Assembly (NCBI GenBank): GCA_965198655.1
Contig: OZ240668.1
Location: 1,922,001-1,986,000 of the forward strand
Direction: 5' to 3'
Origin: Lichenicola sp965198655
GTDB taxonomy: Bacteria; Pseudomonadota; Alphaproteobacteria; Acetobacterales; Acetobacteraceae
DNA: 64,000 nucleotides
In this document: positions 1 through 9,224 of the stretch, in pieces
Layout of the letters: the number at the start of each line of letters is the position of its first letter
How positions within the stretch are numbered: position 1 is the stretch's first letter
Notes under the pieces: model-generated
Databases searched by the model: none
What the model was told of the DNA's origin: nothing
The model's input: the letters and a program-made list of their open reading frames with translations, nothing else
Program-made: the position numbers and the translations under genes

Positions 1-61
1 CCGCCCGGTAATGCGTTGTTCCGGCAGCAGGTCCCGCCGGCTCGGCCGCGATGGCGTTCAT
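1..61 (-). CDS. Start of a minus-strand gene, truncated by window edge (possibly LpxH-like)
   Basis: A minus-strand ATG at 59-61 is preceded by a good GGAGGA Shine-Dalgarno about 7 nt upstream. It opens 20 codons that run off the left edge without a stop (MNAIAAEPAGPAAGTTHYRA). The HYRA ending is reminiscent of the stretch just before the ISDxHLGT metal motif of UDP-2,3-diacylglucosamine diphosphatase-like phosphoesterases. Twenty residues are too few for a real assignment. The gene would diverge from the lipid kinase at 247. Confidence 0.35.
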   Translation of the reverse strand, partial: MNAIAAEPAGPAAGTTHYRA

Positions 62-246
62 GAACCCATCCTCCGCGATGCCCGGTCGACTCGCGCCGGG
101 CGGTGGTGCAGCGACGAGGCGCGCTATACGTCCGTCCCGCCGCCCCGATCGTGACGTTTGCATGATGAAGCCCGTGCCCAGGCCCGTCGTGCGGGCGACG
201 CGAGATCGTCATCCGCGGGAGGTGCCGGACCCCGCTATGGTGGCCC

Positions 247-1161
247 ATGCTCGTCATCTACAACCCGACCGCCGGACGCAGGCGGGTCAGCCGGCTTTGG
301 CGGGTGCTGGACGTGCTGGTGGCGCATGGCGTGCGGCTGGAGGTGGTCGAGACCCGGCACGCCGGACATGCCGGCCTGCTGGCGCGCGAGGCGGCGCGGC
401 GAGGCCCGGAGCTGGTGGTCGCGGCCGGCGGCGACGGCACCATCGCCGAGGTCGCCTCCGGGCTGGACGGGCTGGACGCGCCGCTCGGCATCATCCCGCT
501 CGGCACCGCCAACGTGCTGGCGCACGAGCTGTCGCTGCCGACCGACGCGACCGGCCTGGCGGCGGTGCTCGCCCGTGGCGACGTGGTGCCGCTCTGGCCT
601 GGGATCGCACGCGGCCGCGCAGGAGACCGCCTGTTCGTGCAGATGCTGGGCATCGGCTTCGACGCCCACGTGGTGCACCGCATCTCCCGCCCGGTGAAGC
701 GCGCGCTGGGGAAGGGCGCCTACGTGCTGCAGACCCTGCGCGAGCTGCCGCGCTACGACTTCGCGCCGGTGCGCCTGCGCATCGACGGCGAGGCGGCGGT
801 CGCCGGCAGCGTGATCATCGCCAAGGGCAGCCTCTACGGCGGCCCGTACCTCCTGGCGCCCGAGGCCCGCACCGACGCGCCGGGGTTCTCGGTGATGCTG
901 TTCGAGCAGGCCGGGATCGCCGCGGCGCTGCTGGCGGGTGCGGCACTCCCGCTCAACCTGCTGGGCCGCGTGCCCGGCCTGGTGCACCGGCGTGCCAGCG
1001 AGATCGTGCTGCCGGACGAGGCGGGGCGTCCGGCGCAGGCGGACGGGGATCCGGCCGGCACCACGCCGCTGCACGTGTCCGACGCGCGCGCGCCGCTGCG
1101 GCTGATGGTGTCGCGCGAGGCCGCCCGCCGACCGGCTTGCGACATCCCGGGTATGCGCTAG
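247..1161 (+). CDS. Diacylglycerol kinase-family lipid kinase
   Basis: The 304-aa protein begins with LVIYNPTAGRRR, the nucleotide-binding start of the DAGK catalytic domain, and carries the family motif GGDGTIAEV near residue 60. PLGTANVLAHEL follows, matching the PxGTxN block of the family. These enzymes phosphorylate diacylglycerol or related lipids such as sphingosine; the substrate cannot be read from sequence. Length fits the family. The ATG at 247 is chosen because the fold starts there directly; an in-phase upstream start is not needed. A stem-loop follows the stop. Confidence 0.85.
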   Translation: MLVIYNPTAGRRRVSRLWRVLDVLVAHGVRLEVVETRHAGHAGLLAREAARRGPELVVAAGGDGTIAEVASGLDGLDAPLGIIPLGTANVLAHELSLPTDATGLAAVLARGDVVPLWPGIARGRAGDRLFVQMLGIGFDAHVVHRISRPVKRALGKGAYVLQTLRELPRYDFAPVRLRIDGEAAVAGSVIIAKGSLYGGPYLLAPEARTDAPGFSVMLFEQAGIAAALLAGAALPLNLLGRVPGLVHRRASEIVLPDEAGRPAQADGDPAGTTPLHVSDARAPLRLMVSREAARRPACDIPGMR

Positions 1162-1194
1162 AACGCTGACCGGCCGCACGGGCCGGCATCGTTC
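1161..1194 (+). terminator. Stem-loop after the lipid kinase gene
   Basis: An inner stem CCGGCC/GGCCGG (1170-1175 with 1181-1186) sits inside an outer stem GAACG/CGTTC (1161-1165 with 1190-1194). It begins on the last base of the kinase stop codon. There is no clear U-run, so termination is only probable. Confidence 0.5.
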
Positions 1195-1210
1195 TGGGGC
1201 ACGATCCGCC

Positions 1211-1708
1211 ATGACGCTCTACTACCGCTGGACGGACAAGAACTCGCCGGACATGGCGAACTACAAGAACGGCACGTTCTCCTGGACCTTCAACGGCGTG
1301 CGGTCGCGCAAGGCGTTCTGGGTGTTCAGGCTCGACTCCCAGTACAAGCCGAACAAGAGCATACAGAAGGACCGCATCCTGCTGGTGTTCGACTTCGGCG
1401 ACCGCGGCACCCGCGTGATCGAGGACACCGTCGACAACCGGATCGACTCAGGCGCGGAGAACGGCTTCAAGGGCGAGACCGAGCACCCGATGAAGGTGAT
1501 CAGCAAGCAGAACGAGCGCGGCGCGTTCGGCATCGGCGCTAACCTGCTGGAGTTCCTGCAGCCGGCGCAGATCCGCCTGGCGACCAGGAAGGAGATCGCG
1601 AAGGCGCTGGGGATCAGCGAGCTCGAGGTCGCGGCCGTGCCGACCTGGCCGACGAGCATGGCCCCGTCTCCGGGGCAGAACCTGCCGGGCCAGCTCCTGC
1701 ACCGCTAG
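1211..1708 (+). CDS. Hypothetical protein, 165 aa
   Basis: I do not recognise this family. The N-terminal half is rich in aromatic and charged residues and looks like beta-strands (YYRW, FSWTFNG, FWVFRLD, ILLVFDFGDRG), with no signal peptide or membrane segment. The C-terminal 25 residues are Pro/Ser-rich and look disordered. Codon choice has the strong third-position G/C bias of the neighbours, supporting a real gene. It lies 50 nt before the next gene on the same strand. Confidence 0.6.
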   Translation: MTLYYRWTDKNSPDMANYKNGTFSWTFNGVRSRKAFWVFRLDSQYKPNKSIQKDRILLVFDFGDRGTRVIEDTVDNRIDSGAENGFKGETEHPMKVISKQNERGAFGIGANLLEFLQPAQIRLATRKEIAKALGISELEVAAVPTWPTSMAPSPGQNLPGQLLHR

Positions 1709-1757
1709 CCCAGGAGGACCGGGACGCCGGCGAGGGCGGTTCCGGGTTGTGTCCAGC

Positions 1758-2393
1758 ATGTCAGAACCGCCGATCCAGACCGGTGTAGACCACGTCCACG
1801 CTCATCCGCGCCCGGTCGGGCATCGCTGGATCGACCTGATCCTGGCGCTGTCGGCGGTGTTCATCTCCGCCGTCTCGCTCACCGTCGCGGTCGAGCACGG
1901 CCGGATCGAGCGGCAACTGGTGCAGGCCAATTCCTGGCCGTTCCTGCAGATCGACAGCAACTACTCGACCCACGCCCAGACCCGCATCCTGCTGGTCAAC
2001 GCCGGGATCGGGCCGGCCAAGCTGGAAACCTTCCAGGTGCTCTACCAGGGGCGGCCGGTACCCGACCTGTACACCCTGCTGCGCCTGTGCTGCGGTCTCG
2101 CCGCGACGCCGGAGGACCGGAAGGCGCAGTTTCCGAACGGGCTGTCGATCTCCGAGGAAGGGAACCAGGTGTTCCGGCCGGGCGAGGACCGGTCGGTGAT
2201 GGTGGTGCCGGCGTCGCCGGAGCGGCATGACGTGTCTGAGCGGTTCCTGAAGGCGTCGGACGCTATCACCTTCAAAGCCTGCTACTGTTCGGTGTTCGAC
2301 CAGTGCTGGATCTCCGACCTGGCCAGCCTTCGCCCACGCGAGGTACGAGCCTGCCCGTTCAACGTCCAGAACTTCAACCACGACGTTCATTAG
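1758..2393 (+). CDS. Hypothetical single-pass membrane protein
   Basis: The 211-aa protein has one N-terminal transmembrane segment (about residues 20-42, LILALSAVFISAVSLTVAV). A probably extracytoplasmic domain of about 165 residues follows, with several cysteines (LLRLCCGL, CYCSVFDQC). A GTG 9 nt upstream is an alternative start. The layout, a membrane anchor followed by a strand-rich module containing QILLVNAGIGPAKLE-like sequence, is common in uncharacterised proteins. No enzymatic motif was seen and no function is assigned. Confidence 0.6.
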   Translation: MSEPPIQTGVDHVHAHPRPVGHRWIDLILALSAVFISAVSLTVAVEHGRIERQLVQANSWPFLQIDSNYSTHAQTRILLVNAGIGPAKLETFQVLYQGRPVPDLYTLLRLCCGLAATPEDRKAQFPNGLSISEEGNQVFRPGEDRSVMVVPASPERHDVSERFLKASDAITFKACYCSVFDQCWISDLASLRPREVRACPFNVQNFNHDVH

Positions 2394-2430
2394 CCCCGAT
2401 GCGGCCGACCTCGCCGGCCTGGCAGCCGCC

Positions 2431-2784
2431 TCAGGCGTCGGCGGCGTCGTCCGCCTGCATCGCCGCCACCTCGTTGTTGTTGGGGTCCAGGAAGTGGAAC
2501 CGCCGGCCGCCGGGAAAGGCGAAGATGGCGCGCACGATCCGTCCGCCGGCCTCCTCCACCCGCACCTGGGTCGCCTCCAGGTCGGCCACCGCGATTACCG
2601 GCAGCGGCGCCTGCGTCACCTCCTGCGCATCGGCCTGCAGCCCGACATCGACGTCGCCGGTCAGGGTGCAGGCGTAGCTCGGGCCGTAGCCGACCAGCGC
2701 CCAGCCGAACGAGGCGGCGTAGAACGAGCGTGCGGCGTCGATGTCACGCGAGGGCAGCTCGACGAAGGTCGGACGCGGGGTCAT
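2431..2784 (-). CDS. VOC superfamily (glyoxalase/bleomycin-resistance fold) protein
   Basis: The 117-aa protein has the paired beta-alpha-beta-beta-beta layout of VOC proteins: FVELPSRDIDAARSFYAASFGW at the front, VADLEATQVRVEEAGG in the middle and FLDPNNNEVA at the end, where the last Glu is the usual metal ligand. The ATG at 2784 is chosen because AAAGGAG lies just upstream; an in-phase start 11 codons earlier lacks a ribosome site. The substrate is unknown; relatives include glyoxalases, dioxygenases and antibiotic-binding proteins. It diverges from the chemosensory operon. Confidence 0.8.
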   Translation of the reverse strand: MTPRPTFVELPSRDIDAARSFYAASFGWALVGYGPSYACTLTGDVDVGLQADAQEVTQAPLPVIAVADLEATQVRVEEAGGRIVRAIFAFPGGRRFHFLDPNNNEVAAMQADDAADA

Positions 2785-2910
2785 GGCAGCTCCTTTCTGT
2801 TCTTGAAATGTTCTCATCTCGTGATTGCGGCGTCAAGCCGCATCAGGACCTTGGACGCAGGGTCGAGCGCCGCATTGACGATCCGGCCCCGGCCTTGTCT
2901 GCTCCGGTTC

Positions 2911-3438
2911 ATGCTCGACCGGGTCCTGGTGTTCACGCTCGCCGGGCACCGCCTGGCGCTTCCCGTCGACGCGGTGCGCGAATGCCTGCCGCTACCCCGG
3001 CTGCGGCGTCGCCCCGGCCTGCCCGCCGCCGTCGCCGGCTTCTTCTCGCTGGGCGGGATTGTGCTGCCGGTGCTGGACCTCGCCCGGCTGCTCGGTTTGC
3101 GCGATGGCCCGGCGCCGCCCGACGAGGACCTGTATCGCCACCTGCTCCGGCTTGACGGGGCGCATGACGGGGTGACGCTGCTGGTGGATCGTGCGGACGC
3201 GGTCGCGGACGCGGCTCCCGCACCGGCAGACCCCGCGCCGGATCCCTGGCAGCACGGCTGCGTCAGCCGCCGGGTGCTGGTGCAGGACGAGCCGGTCATG
3301 CTGCTGGATCCGGAGCGCATCCTGCGACGGGACGAGCAGGCGCGGCTGGAGGCGCTGGGCCGGGCGGAGCGGATCCGTGCCGAGAACTGGAGCGAGGGGA
3401 ACCGGGAGGCCGCGACGGCAGGCGATGCTGGCGGCTGA
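2911..3438 (+). CDS. cheW: CheW-like coupling protein (first of two)
   Basis: The 175-aa protein consists mainly of one CheW domain. VLVFTLAGHRLALPVDAVRE is the opening strand pair, GFFSLGGIVLPVLDLARLLG is the characteristic central core, and VTLLVDRADAVAD follows. CheW proteins bridge chemoreceptors and the kinase CheA in the cytoplasmic array. The first 14 nt of cheR overlap its end, implying translational coupling. In Wsp-type clusters two CheW proteins flank a CheR in the same way (WspB and WspD), and that order is repeated here. Confidence 0.85.
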   Translation: MLDRVLVFTLAGHRLALPVDAVRECLPLPRLRRRPGLPAAVAGFFSLGGIVLPVLDLARLLGLRDGPAPPDEDLYRHLLRLDGAHDGVTLLVDRADAVADAAPAPADPAPDPWQHGCVSRRVLVQDEPVMLLDPERILRRDEQARLEALGRAERIRAENWSEGNREAATAGDAGG

Positions 3439-4795
3439 TCCCCCCGATCCGTTCGCGGCGATCAAGGCGCTGGTGATCGAGCGCACGCTGCACCACTACT
3501 ACGAGAACAAGGAGCCGCTGCTGCGCGAGCGCGTGCTGCACCGCATGGCGGCGTGCGGCGTCGACGCGGCCGGCTACCTGGCGCTGCTGCAGGGCGGCGC
3601 CGGGTCCGAGGCCGAGTGGTCGGCGCTCGAGGACCAGATCACGGTCGGCGAGACCTTCTTCTTCCGCTTCGCCGAGCAGTTCGCGGCCCTGGACCGGACC
3701 ATCCTGCCGACCCTGATCCGCGACCGTGCCGGGAGCCGCACCCTGCGGATCTGGAGCGCCGGCTGTTCCACCGGCGCCGAGCCATACTCGATCGCGATCC
3801 TGCTGCACCGGCTGCTGGGCGAGCGGCTCGCCGACTGGTCGATCTCCATTCTTGGCACCGACATCAGCGAGGCGGCACTCGCCGCCGCCCGCGCTGCCGA
3901 GTACGGCGACTGGGCGCTGCGCTCGCTGTCGGACGACGAGCGGCGCCGCGACTTCACCGCCCTGCCGGGACCACGTGCCACCCGTTGGCGGCTGCGCCAG
4001 GTGTTCCAGCGCATGGTGCGGTTCGAGCGGCAGAACCTGCTGCGGCTGGTCGAGGCCGATCCCTCGACCCTGCCGCAGTACGACCTCCTGCTGTGCCGCA
4101 ACGTGCTGATCTACTTCCATGCCGACCGGGTGCAGTCGCTGCTGCGTCGCTTTGAGGCGTCCCTGGCGCCGGACGGCTGGCTGCTGCTCGGACATGCGGA
4201 GGCGGGCGGGTTCGAGCCGGCGGGGCTGCGTCCGGTCGGCCTCGACGGCACGATGGCGTGGATGCGCGCGGGCGGGGCCGCTTCCGCTGTTCCGGTGCCA
4301 CGCCCATCGCCTCCGGCAAGCCGCAGGCCACCACCATCCCCGCCGATCAGGGCGCCGGAACCGGCCGGCTCCGATCAGGCGGCCCCATGGGCGCAGGCGG
4401 TCGAGCGGGTGCGCGCCCTGGCCGATCGGGGCGAGTTGGACGCGGCGTATGGCGTGTGCCGCGACGAGATCGAGCGTCATCCGCTTTGCTCGCCCTTGTT
4501 CTTCTACGCCGCCCTGCTCGAACAAGCGCTGGGACGCGCGGCGGACGCGGAAGCGGACTTCCGGCGCGCGATCTACCTTTGTAAGCAGTTCGCCATGGCG
4601 CACTACCATCTCGGCCTGCTGCTGACCGACCGGGGGAACGTGGCGCTCGGCCGGCGCTCGATCGCCGAGGCCGGACGGCTGGCCGCCGCACTGCCTGTTG
4701 ATGCCGAGCTGCCGTGCGGCGACGGCATGACCGCCGGCCGCCTGCACCGGCTGGTCCGCCTGGACTGGCTGGGCCAGAGGCCGGACCCATCGTGA
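3425..4795 (+). CDS. cheR: CheR-type receptor methyltransferase with C-terminal TPR domain
   Basis: The 456-aa protein has an N-terminal helical domain, then the SAM-dependent CheR fold: ETFFFRFAEQF near residue 75, SAGCSTGAEPYSIAI (SAM loop), LGTDISEAAL and LLCRNVLIYF. After a Pro-rich linker the last 140 residues form TPR-like helices (AYGVCRDEIERHP, FFYAALLEQALGRAADA). CheR methylates receptor glutamates to set adaptation level. A TPR extension is typical of WspC-like rather than flagellar CheR. The gene overlaps cheW upstream, and its stop overlaps the GTG of the next cheW. Confidence 0.9.
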   Translation: MLAADPPDPFAAIKALVIERTLHHYYENKEPLLRERVLHRMAACGVDAAGYLALLQGGAGSEAEWSALEDQITVGETFFFRFAEQFAALDRTILPTLIRDRAGSRTLRIWSAGCSTGAEPYSIAILLHRLLGERLADWSISILGTDISEAALAAARAAEYGDWALRSLSDDERRRDFTALPGPRATRWRLRQVFQRMVRFERQNLLRLVEADPSTLPQYDLLLCRNVLIYFHADRVQSLLRRFEASLAPDGWLLLGHAEAGGFEPAGLRPVGLDGTMAWMRAGGAASAVPVPRPSPPASRRPPPSPPIRAPEPAGSDQAAPWAQAVERVRALADRGELDAAYGVCRDEIERHPLCSPLFFYAALLEQALGRAADAEADFRRAIYLCKQFAMAHYHLGLLLTDRGNVALGRRSIAEAGRLAAALPVDAELPCGDGMTAGRLHRLVRLDWLGQRPDPS

Positions 4796-5364
4796 CCGCC
4801 GTGACGGACACCGGCGGGGCCCGGGAGCGGATCCTGGACGCGCGCACCGCGGCCCTGGCCGCTCGCGGCCTCGCCGTGGATCCGGGCGGATCGCTGCCGC
4901 CGCGGCTGGTGTGCGCGACCGGGGACCGGTTCTTCGCCCTGGAGCCGGGTGCCGTGACCGGGGTGCAGCCGTATCGCTGCCACCACCTGCCGCTGCTGGC
5001 ACCTGGGGCGGCGGGCACGATGCTGGGCGCGTTCAGCCAGGGCGGCCGTATCTACAGCCTGCTGGAGCTGGCGCGCTTGCTGGACTGCGGGGACGCGTCC
5101 GGGGTCGGCCCCAGGACCGGCCCCGGAACCGGCGGCGTCATGCTGCTGCTTCGCGGGGGCGCACCGGACGCGGCGTTGCGGATCGACCGCGTACTCGGCC
5201 TGCTCGCCCTGCGCCCGGCCGGCGACGATCGGCACGGCATCCTTGTGGCCGGGCCGGGGAACGCCGATGACGGGCGCCTGGCCCTGCTGATCGACCCGCC
5301 GGTCCTGCGCGACGCGATCTCGTCGCTGGACCGGACATCCTCCTCGGATCCGGCCGGAGCCTGA
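4792..5364 (+). CDS. CheW-like coupling protein (second)
   Basis: The 190-aa protein uses a GTG start inside the cheR stop (GTGA overlap); a second GTG nine bases on is an alternative. A single CheW domain follows a roughly 40-residue N-terminal extension: FFALEPGAVTGVQPY, then GAFSQGGRIYSLLELARLL, then VMLLLRGGAPDAALRIDRVLG. It matches the WspD position in Wsp-like clusters. Divergence from the first CheW suggests the two occupy different positions in the array. Confidence 0.8.
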   Translation: MTAVTDTGGARERILDARTAALAARGLAVDPGGSLPPRLVCATGDRFFALEPGAVTGVQPYRCHHLPLLAPGAAGTMLGAFSQGGRIYSLLELARLLDCGDASGVGPRTGPGTGGVMLLLRGGAPDAALRIDRVLGLLALRPAGDDRHGILVAGPGNADDGRLALLIDPPVLRDAISSLDRTSSSDPAGA

Positions 5365-5369
5365 CGCCG

Positions 5370-7049
5370 ATGTCCATCTCGCTGCGCATCCTCCTGGGCT
5401 TCGGCATGACCATCCTGCTGATGGTCTGCCTCGGCGGCTACGCGCTGCAGCAGATCGGCGCGGTGCGGGACACCACCAACAACATCGTATCGCGCGACAT
5501 CGCCGCCTACCGGCTGACCGACGCGGTGAAGGACGCGCAGGACGCGATGTCCACGCTGCGCCTGGTTGCCACCAACAGCTTCCTGCGCCATCAGGACCGC
5601 ACCGCCGGCCAGGTTGCCCCCCAGGTCGATGCGCGAATCTCGGACTGGGAGCGGGAAGCTGCGGTGGCGGAGACCAGGCTGGCCGAGGCGCGGCAGGCGG
5701 TCACCACCTTCGCCAACCTGGCCCACGATCCCGCGCGCCTGCAGGCCTGGAACGCGGTCTCCGGCACGCTGGAGGGCGCCGACGTCGCGCTGCGGCAGAT
5801 GCGGGCCGACACCGAGACCCTGTTCGCCGCCATGCGGGCCGGCGACGCGAGCGCGGTGCTGGCGGCCGATCCGCGGCTGTCTGCGGAGCGGGACGGGTTC
5901 GACCGGCTTATCCAACAGGCCGTCGCCACCCTCGACACCGGGGTGCAGGCGGGGCAGAGGCGTGCGCAGGAGGTGTATCAACATGGCTGGATGTCGATCC
6001 TGCTGGCGCTGCTGATCGCCGTCGCTGCCTCCGCGATCCTGACGGTGCTGATCCGGCGCACCGTGAGGGCGCCGCTCGACGCCTTCTCCGCAGTGATCGA
6101 CCGGGTCGGCGCCGGCGACCTGTCGGTGCGGGCGTCGGACGACGCGCGACACGAGATCGGCCGACTCGGCGCCACGCTCAACCGCACCGTGGAGAACCTG
6201 CGCGAGATCGCCGCCCAAAGCCGGGACGCGACCGAGAACCTGAACGTGTCGGTGGCCGAGATACGCGCCCAGGCGCAGCAGCAGGCGGCGGGCGTCGAGC
6301 AGCAGCTCGCCGCGGTGCAGGAAACCGCCGCCACCGTGGACCAGATCGCTCATTCTGGCGCGCAGATCTCCAGGCGCGCGCAGGAGGTGATCGCGTCCGC
6401 ACAGGCCACCACGCTGGCCAGCGCCAGCGGGCTGCATGCGGTGCAGGAGACCGGCCGGGCGATGGAGCAGATCCAGGCGCAGGGCGAGGCGGTGGCGGCC
6501 AACATCGTCAGCTTGAGCGAGAAGACGCAGGCGATCGGCGAGATCGTCACCAGCGTCAACGACATCTCCGAGCGCTCGCACCTGCTGGCGCTGAACGCCG
6601 CGATCGAGGCCGCGTCCGCCGGCGAGCACGGCCGCTCCTTCGCGGTGGTGGCGAGCGAGATGAAGGTGCTGGCCGACCAGGCCAAGGAGGCGACGTCGCA
6701 GGTGCGCTCGATCCTGGGCGACATCCAGCGCGGCATCAACACCTCGGTGATGCTGACCGAGGAGGCGGTGAAGCGGGGTGCCGCGGGGCGGGAACGCACC
6801 GAAACGGCGGAAGCGACCATCGAGGAGATGGCGGCCGGGATCCAGGACGCGGTGCAGACCTTCCAGCAGATCGTCGCGTCGACCAACCAGCAGCAGCTCG
6901 GCATCGAGCAGGTGACGGCGGCGCTGCAGAACATACGCCAGGCCAGCCAGCAGACCGCGTCCGGCACCAGGCAGCTCGACGGCGCGGCACTCGGGCTCGG
7001 CGAGCTGTCGCGCCGGCTGCTGGCGGTGGCGGAACGGTTCAGGATCTGA
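5370..7049 (+). CDS. Methyl-accepting chemotaxis protein
   Basis: The 559-aa receptor has transmembrane segments at about residues 8-28 and 208-228 enclosing a helical periplasmic domain of roughly 180 residues, consistent with a four-helix bundle. A HAMP domain follows (RAPLDAFSAVIDRVGAGDLSVR), then the signalling coiled coil. The hairpin tip has SHLLALNAAIEAASAGEHG and SFAVVASEMKVLADQA, the CheA/CheW contact region. No C-terminal pentapeptide for tethering CheR is present. It is the only receptor in the cluster and probably its dedicated sensor; the ligand is unknown. Confidence 0.93.
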   Translation: MSISLRILLGFGMTILLMVCLGGYALQQIGAVRDTTNNIVSRDIAAYRLTDAVKDAQDAMSTLRLVATNSFLRHQDRTAGQVAPQVDARISDWEREAAVAETRLAEARQAVTTFANLAHDPARLQAWNAVSGTLEGADVALRQMRADTETLFAAMRAGDASAVLAADPRLSAERDGFDRLIQQAVATLDTGVQAGQRRAQEVYQHGWMSILLALLIAVAASAILTVLIRRTVRAPLDAFSAVIDRVGAGDLSVRASDDARHEIGRLGATLNRTVENLREIAAQSRDATENLNVSVAEIRAQAQQQAAGVEQQLAAVQETAATVDQIAHSGAQISRRAQEVIASAQATTLASASGLHAVQETGRAMEQIQAQGEAVAANIVSLSEKTQAIGEIVTSVNDISERSHLLALNAAIEAASAGEHGRSFAVVASEMKVLADQAKEATSQVRSILGDIQRGINTSVMLTEEAVKRGAAGRERTETAEATIEEMAAGIQDAVQTFQQIVASTNQQQLGIEQVTAALQNIRQASQQTASGTRQLDGAALGLGELSRRLLAVAERFRI

Positions 7050-7067
7050 ACGAGGCAGGGCGCTGCG

Positions 7068-9224
7068 GTGGACGAGCGGGAACTGCGTCGGGAGCTGCTG
7101 GCGGCGTTCGAGGCCGAGTATCGCGAGCACCTCCACGCCATGCGCGCGGCGCTCGACGCCGGCCCGGTGTCCGGCGGCGCCTTGCGCGACGTGTTCCGTC
7201 GCGCCCACTCGCTGAAGGGTGCCGCGCGCGCGGTGGAGCTGCCGGAGGTGGAGGCGATCGCGCACGGGTTGGAAACGCTGCTCCACGCCGCCGTCGAGGC
7301 GGACCGGGCGCTCGCGGCCGATGCGGTCGCCGCCGTGGGGCGCGGGCTCGACTCGATCGAGGCGCGCATGCGCTCTTCGGCCGACGCGCCGCCGGGCGCC
7401 GAAGCCCCCGATGGTGCGGGCGACGATGCGGCGGCGGACGCAGCCCCGCCCGTCGACCAGGCGTTGCTTCGCGTGCAGGCGGCGGAGATCGACCGGCTCG
7501 GCGAGGCGGTGCACGCGCTGGGGGACGCGCTGCAGCAGCAGGAACGCTCGCGTGCCGTGCTGGCGCGGACCGGGGCCGAGCTGCGTGCGCTGGTGCGTCT
7601 CGCCGAGACGGGGGCGAGGGGGGACGTCGACGGGCGGCTGCGCGCTTTGTCGCGGCAGGTGGACGCCGACCGGCGCTCCGGGGCCGCGGGCGACTGGCAG
7701 CTCGACCAGGCGGCGCAGGCGGTGCGCAGCCAACTGGAACGCGTGACCCTGGTGTCCGCCGACAGCGTGTTCGAGCCGCTGGCCGGGATGGCGCGCGAGC
7801 TGGCGCGCGAGCAGGGCGGCGAGGTGGCGGTGCAGGTGTCCGGCCTGTCGCTGCGCGCGGAACGGCACGTGCTGCAGGCGCTGCGCGATCCGGCGATCCA
7901 GATGCTCCGCAACGCGGTCGGCCATGGCCTCCGCCGGACGGGCGCCCCCGTGGCCGCACCGGACGGGGAGGGAACCCCAAGCGCCGAGATCGGGCTGTTC
8001 CTCCGGTCCCGACGCGGCCGCCTGGAGCTCGCGGTGACCGACAACGGTGCCGGCCCGGACCTTGCCGCGATCGCAGACCAGGCGCGGGCCCGCGGCCTGC
8101 TCGGCGCCGACGCGCCGCCCGCCGACGAGGCGCGCCTGCTGTCGCTGGTGTTCGAGCCTGGCTTCTCGACCGCGTCGGCGGCGGACCGGTTGTCCGGCCG
8201 CGGCATGGGGCTGTCCATCGTGGCCGAGGCGGCGCGCCGGCTGCACGGCACCGCGCGGATGCGCTGCCGTCGCGACGGTGCTGGGCGGATCTGCGGCACC
8301 GAGCTGCTGTTGTCGGTGCCGATGGCGGCGCGCCGGCAGGTGCTGCTGCTGGTGGAGGCGGGCGGCCACGCGTTCGGGCTTCCGGCCGCCGCGGTGGCGC
8401 GTTTGCTGCGCGTGCCGTCCGGGGCGGTGGAGCGGCTGCAGGACAGGGTGGTCGCCCGCCTGCCGGGAGCGCTGCCCGGAGAGCCGACGGACCGGCTGCT
8501 TGAGCTGGGTGCGCTCGGGCGCCTGCTGGACGGCGCCGACCCGCTGCGCGACCCGGGACCGGGCCCGTTCCTGCCGGTCGCCGTGCTGTCCGGACCGGAG
8601 GGCCGGTTCGGCCTGGTGGTCGAGCGGCTGTGCGAGGTGCAGAGCCTGGTGGTGCGGGCGCCCGAGCTGGTCGGGCTCGACCGTGAGCTGGTGGCGGGAA
8701 TGGTGCTGGCCTCCCAGGACCGTCCGGTGCCGGTGCTGGAGCCGGACGCGCTGGTGACGCGGCTGCGCGCCGCGGCCATGTCTCTGCCGGCATCGCTCCC
8801 GGTGGCAGCGCCGCCGCGGACGGAGGCGGCGGGGCGGCAAGCGGCGAGCCCGCAGGCAACGATCCTGGTGGTCGACGATTCCATCACCACGCGCACCCTG
8901 GAAAAGACCATCCTGCAGGCGCAGGGCTACCGGGTGCTGATCGCGGTGGACGGGATGGAAGCGCTGGACGTGCTGCGCACGGCGCAATGGGAGGTCGATG
9001 TCGTGGTCGCAGACGTGGAGATGCCGCGGCTGGACGGGTTCGGGCTGCTGGCGGCGATGCAGGCCGACCCGCGGCTGCGCCGTATCCCGACCGTGCTGAT
9101 GACCTCGCGCAACGCCGAGGGCGACATACGGCGCGGGCTGGAGCTGGGGGCCCGGGCCTACATCGCCAAGCAGGAGTTCGACCAGGGCGCGCTGCTCGCC
9201 ACCATCGGGCAGTTGCTGCCATGA
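7068..9224 (+). CDS. cheA: Hybrid chemosensory kinase CheA with C-terminal receiver
   Basis: The 718-aa kinase starts with GTG. An Hpt domain carries the phosphorylatable His47 in RAHSLKGAAR. The ATPase domain shows LRNAVGHGLR (N box), DNGAGPD (G1) and GRGMGLSIV (G2). A CheW-like regulatory domain follows (LLVEAGGHAFGLPAAAVARL), then a receiver at about residues 598-718 (ILVVDDSITTRTLEK, VVVADVEMPRLDGFG, LMTSRNAEGD). A fused receiver is typical of WspE-like kinases. The usual Asp in the N box (NAxDHG) is Gly here; many kinases tolerate variation at this point, so activity is uncertain but likely. Confidence 0.93.
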   Translation: MDERELRRELLAAFEAEYREHLHAMRAALDAGPVSGGALRDVFRRAHSLKGAARAVELPEVEAIAHGLETLLHAAVEADRALAADAVAAVGRGLDSIEARMRSSADAPPGAEAPDGAGDDAAADAAPPVDQALLRVQAAEIDRLGEAVHALGDALQQQERSRAVLARTGAELRALVRLAETGARGDVDGRLRALSRQVDADRRSGAAGDWQLDQAAQAVRSQLERVTLVSADSVFEPLAGMARELAREQGGEVAVQVSGLSLRAERHVLQALRDPAIQMLRNAVGHGLRRTGAPVAAPDGEGTPSAEIGLFLRSRRGRLELAVTDNGAGPDLAAIADQARARGLLGADAPPADEARLLSLVFEPGFSTASAADRLSGRGMGLSIVAEAARRLHGTARMRCRRDGAGRICGTELLLSVPMAARRQVLLLVEAGGHAFGLPAAAVARLLRVPSGAVERLQDRVVARLPGALPGEPTDRLLELGALGRLLDGADPLRDPGPGPFLPVAVLSGPEGRFGLVVERLCEVQSLVVRAPELVGLDRELVAGMVLASQDRPVPVLEPDALVTRLRAAAMSLPASLPVAAPPRTEAAGRQAASPQATILVVDDSITTRTLEKTILQAQGYRVLIAVDGMEALDVLRTAQWEVDVVVADVEMPRLDGFGLLAAMQADPRLRRIPTVLMTSRNAEGDIRRGLELGARAYIAKQEFDQGALLATIGQLLP

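Noticed and set aside
6350..8911. Second long antisense frame over the same genes
   Set aside because: Ser/Arg/Ala-rich shadow of the chemosensory genes; no domain or ribosome site.
5052..8987. Very long open frame on the minus strand (about 1,300 codons) opposite the MCP and CheA genes
   Set aside because: It lies antisense to genes with unmistakable domains, and its translation is Arg/His/Gly-rich without any fold, as expected from third-position G/C bias.
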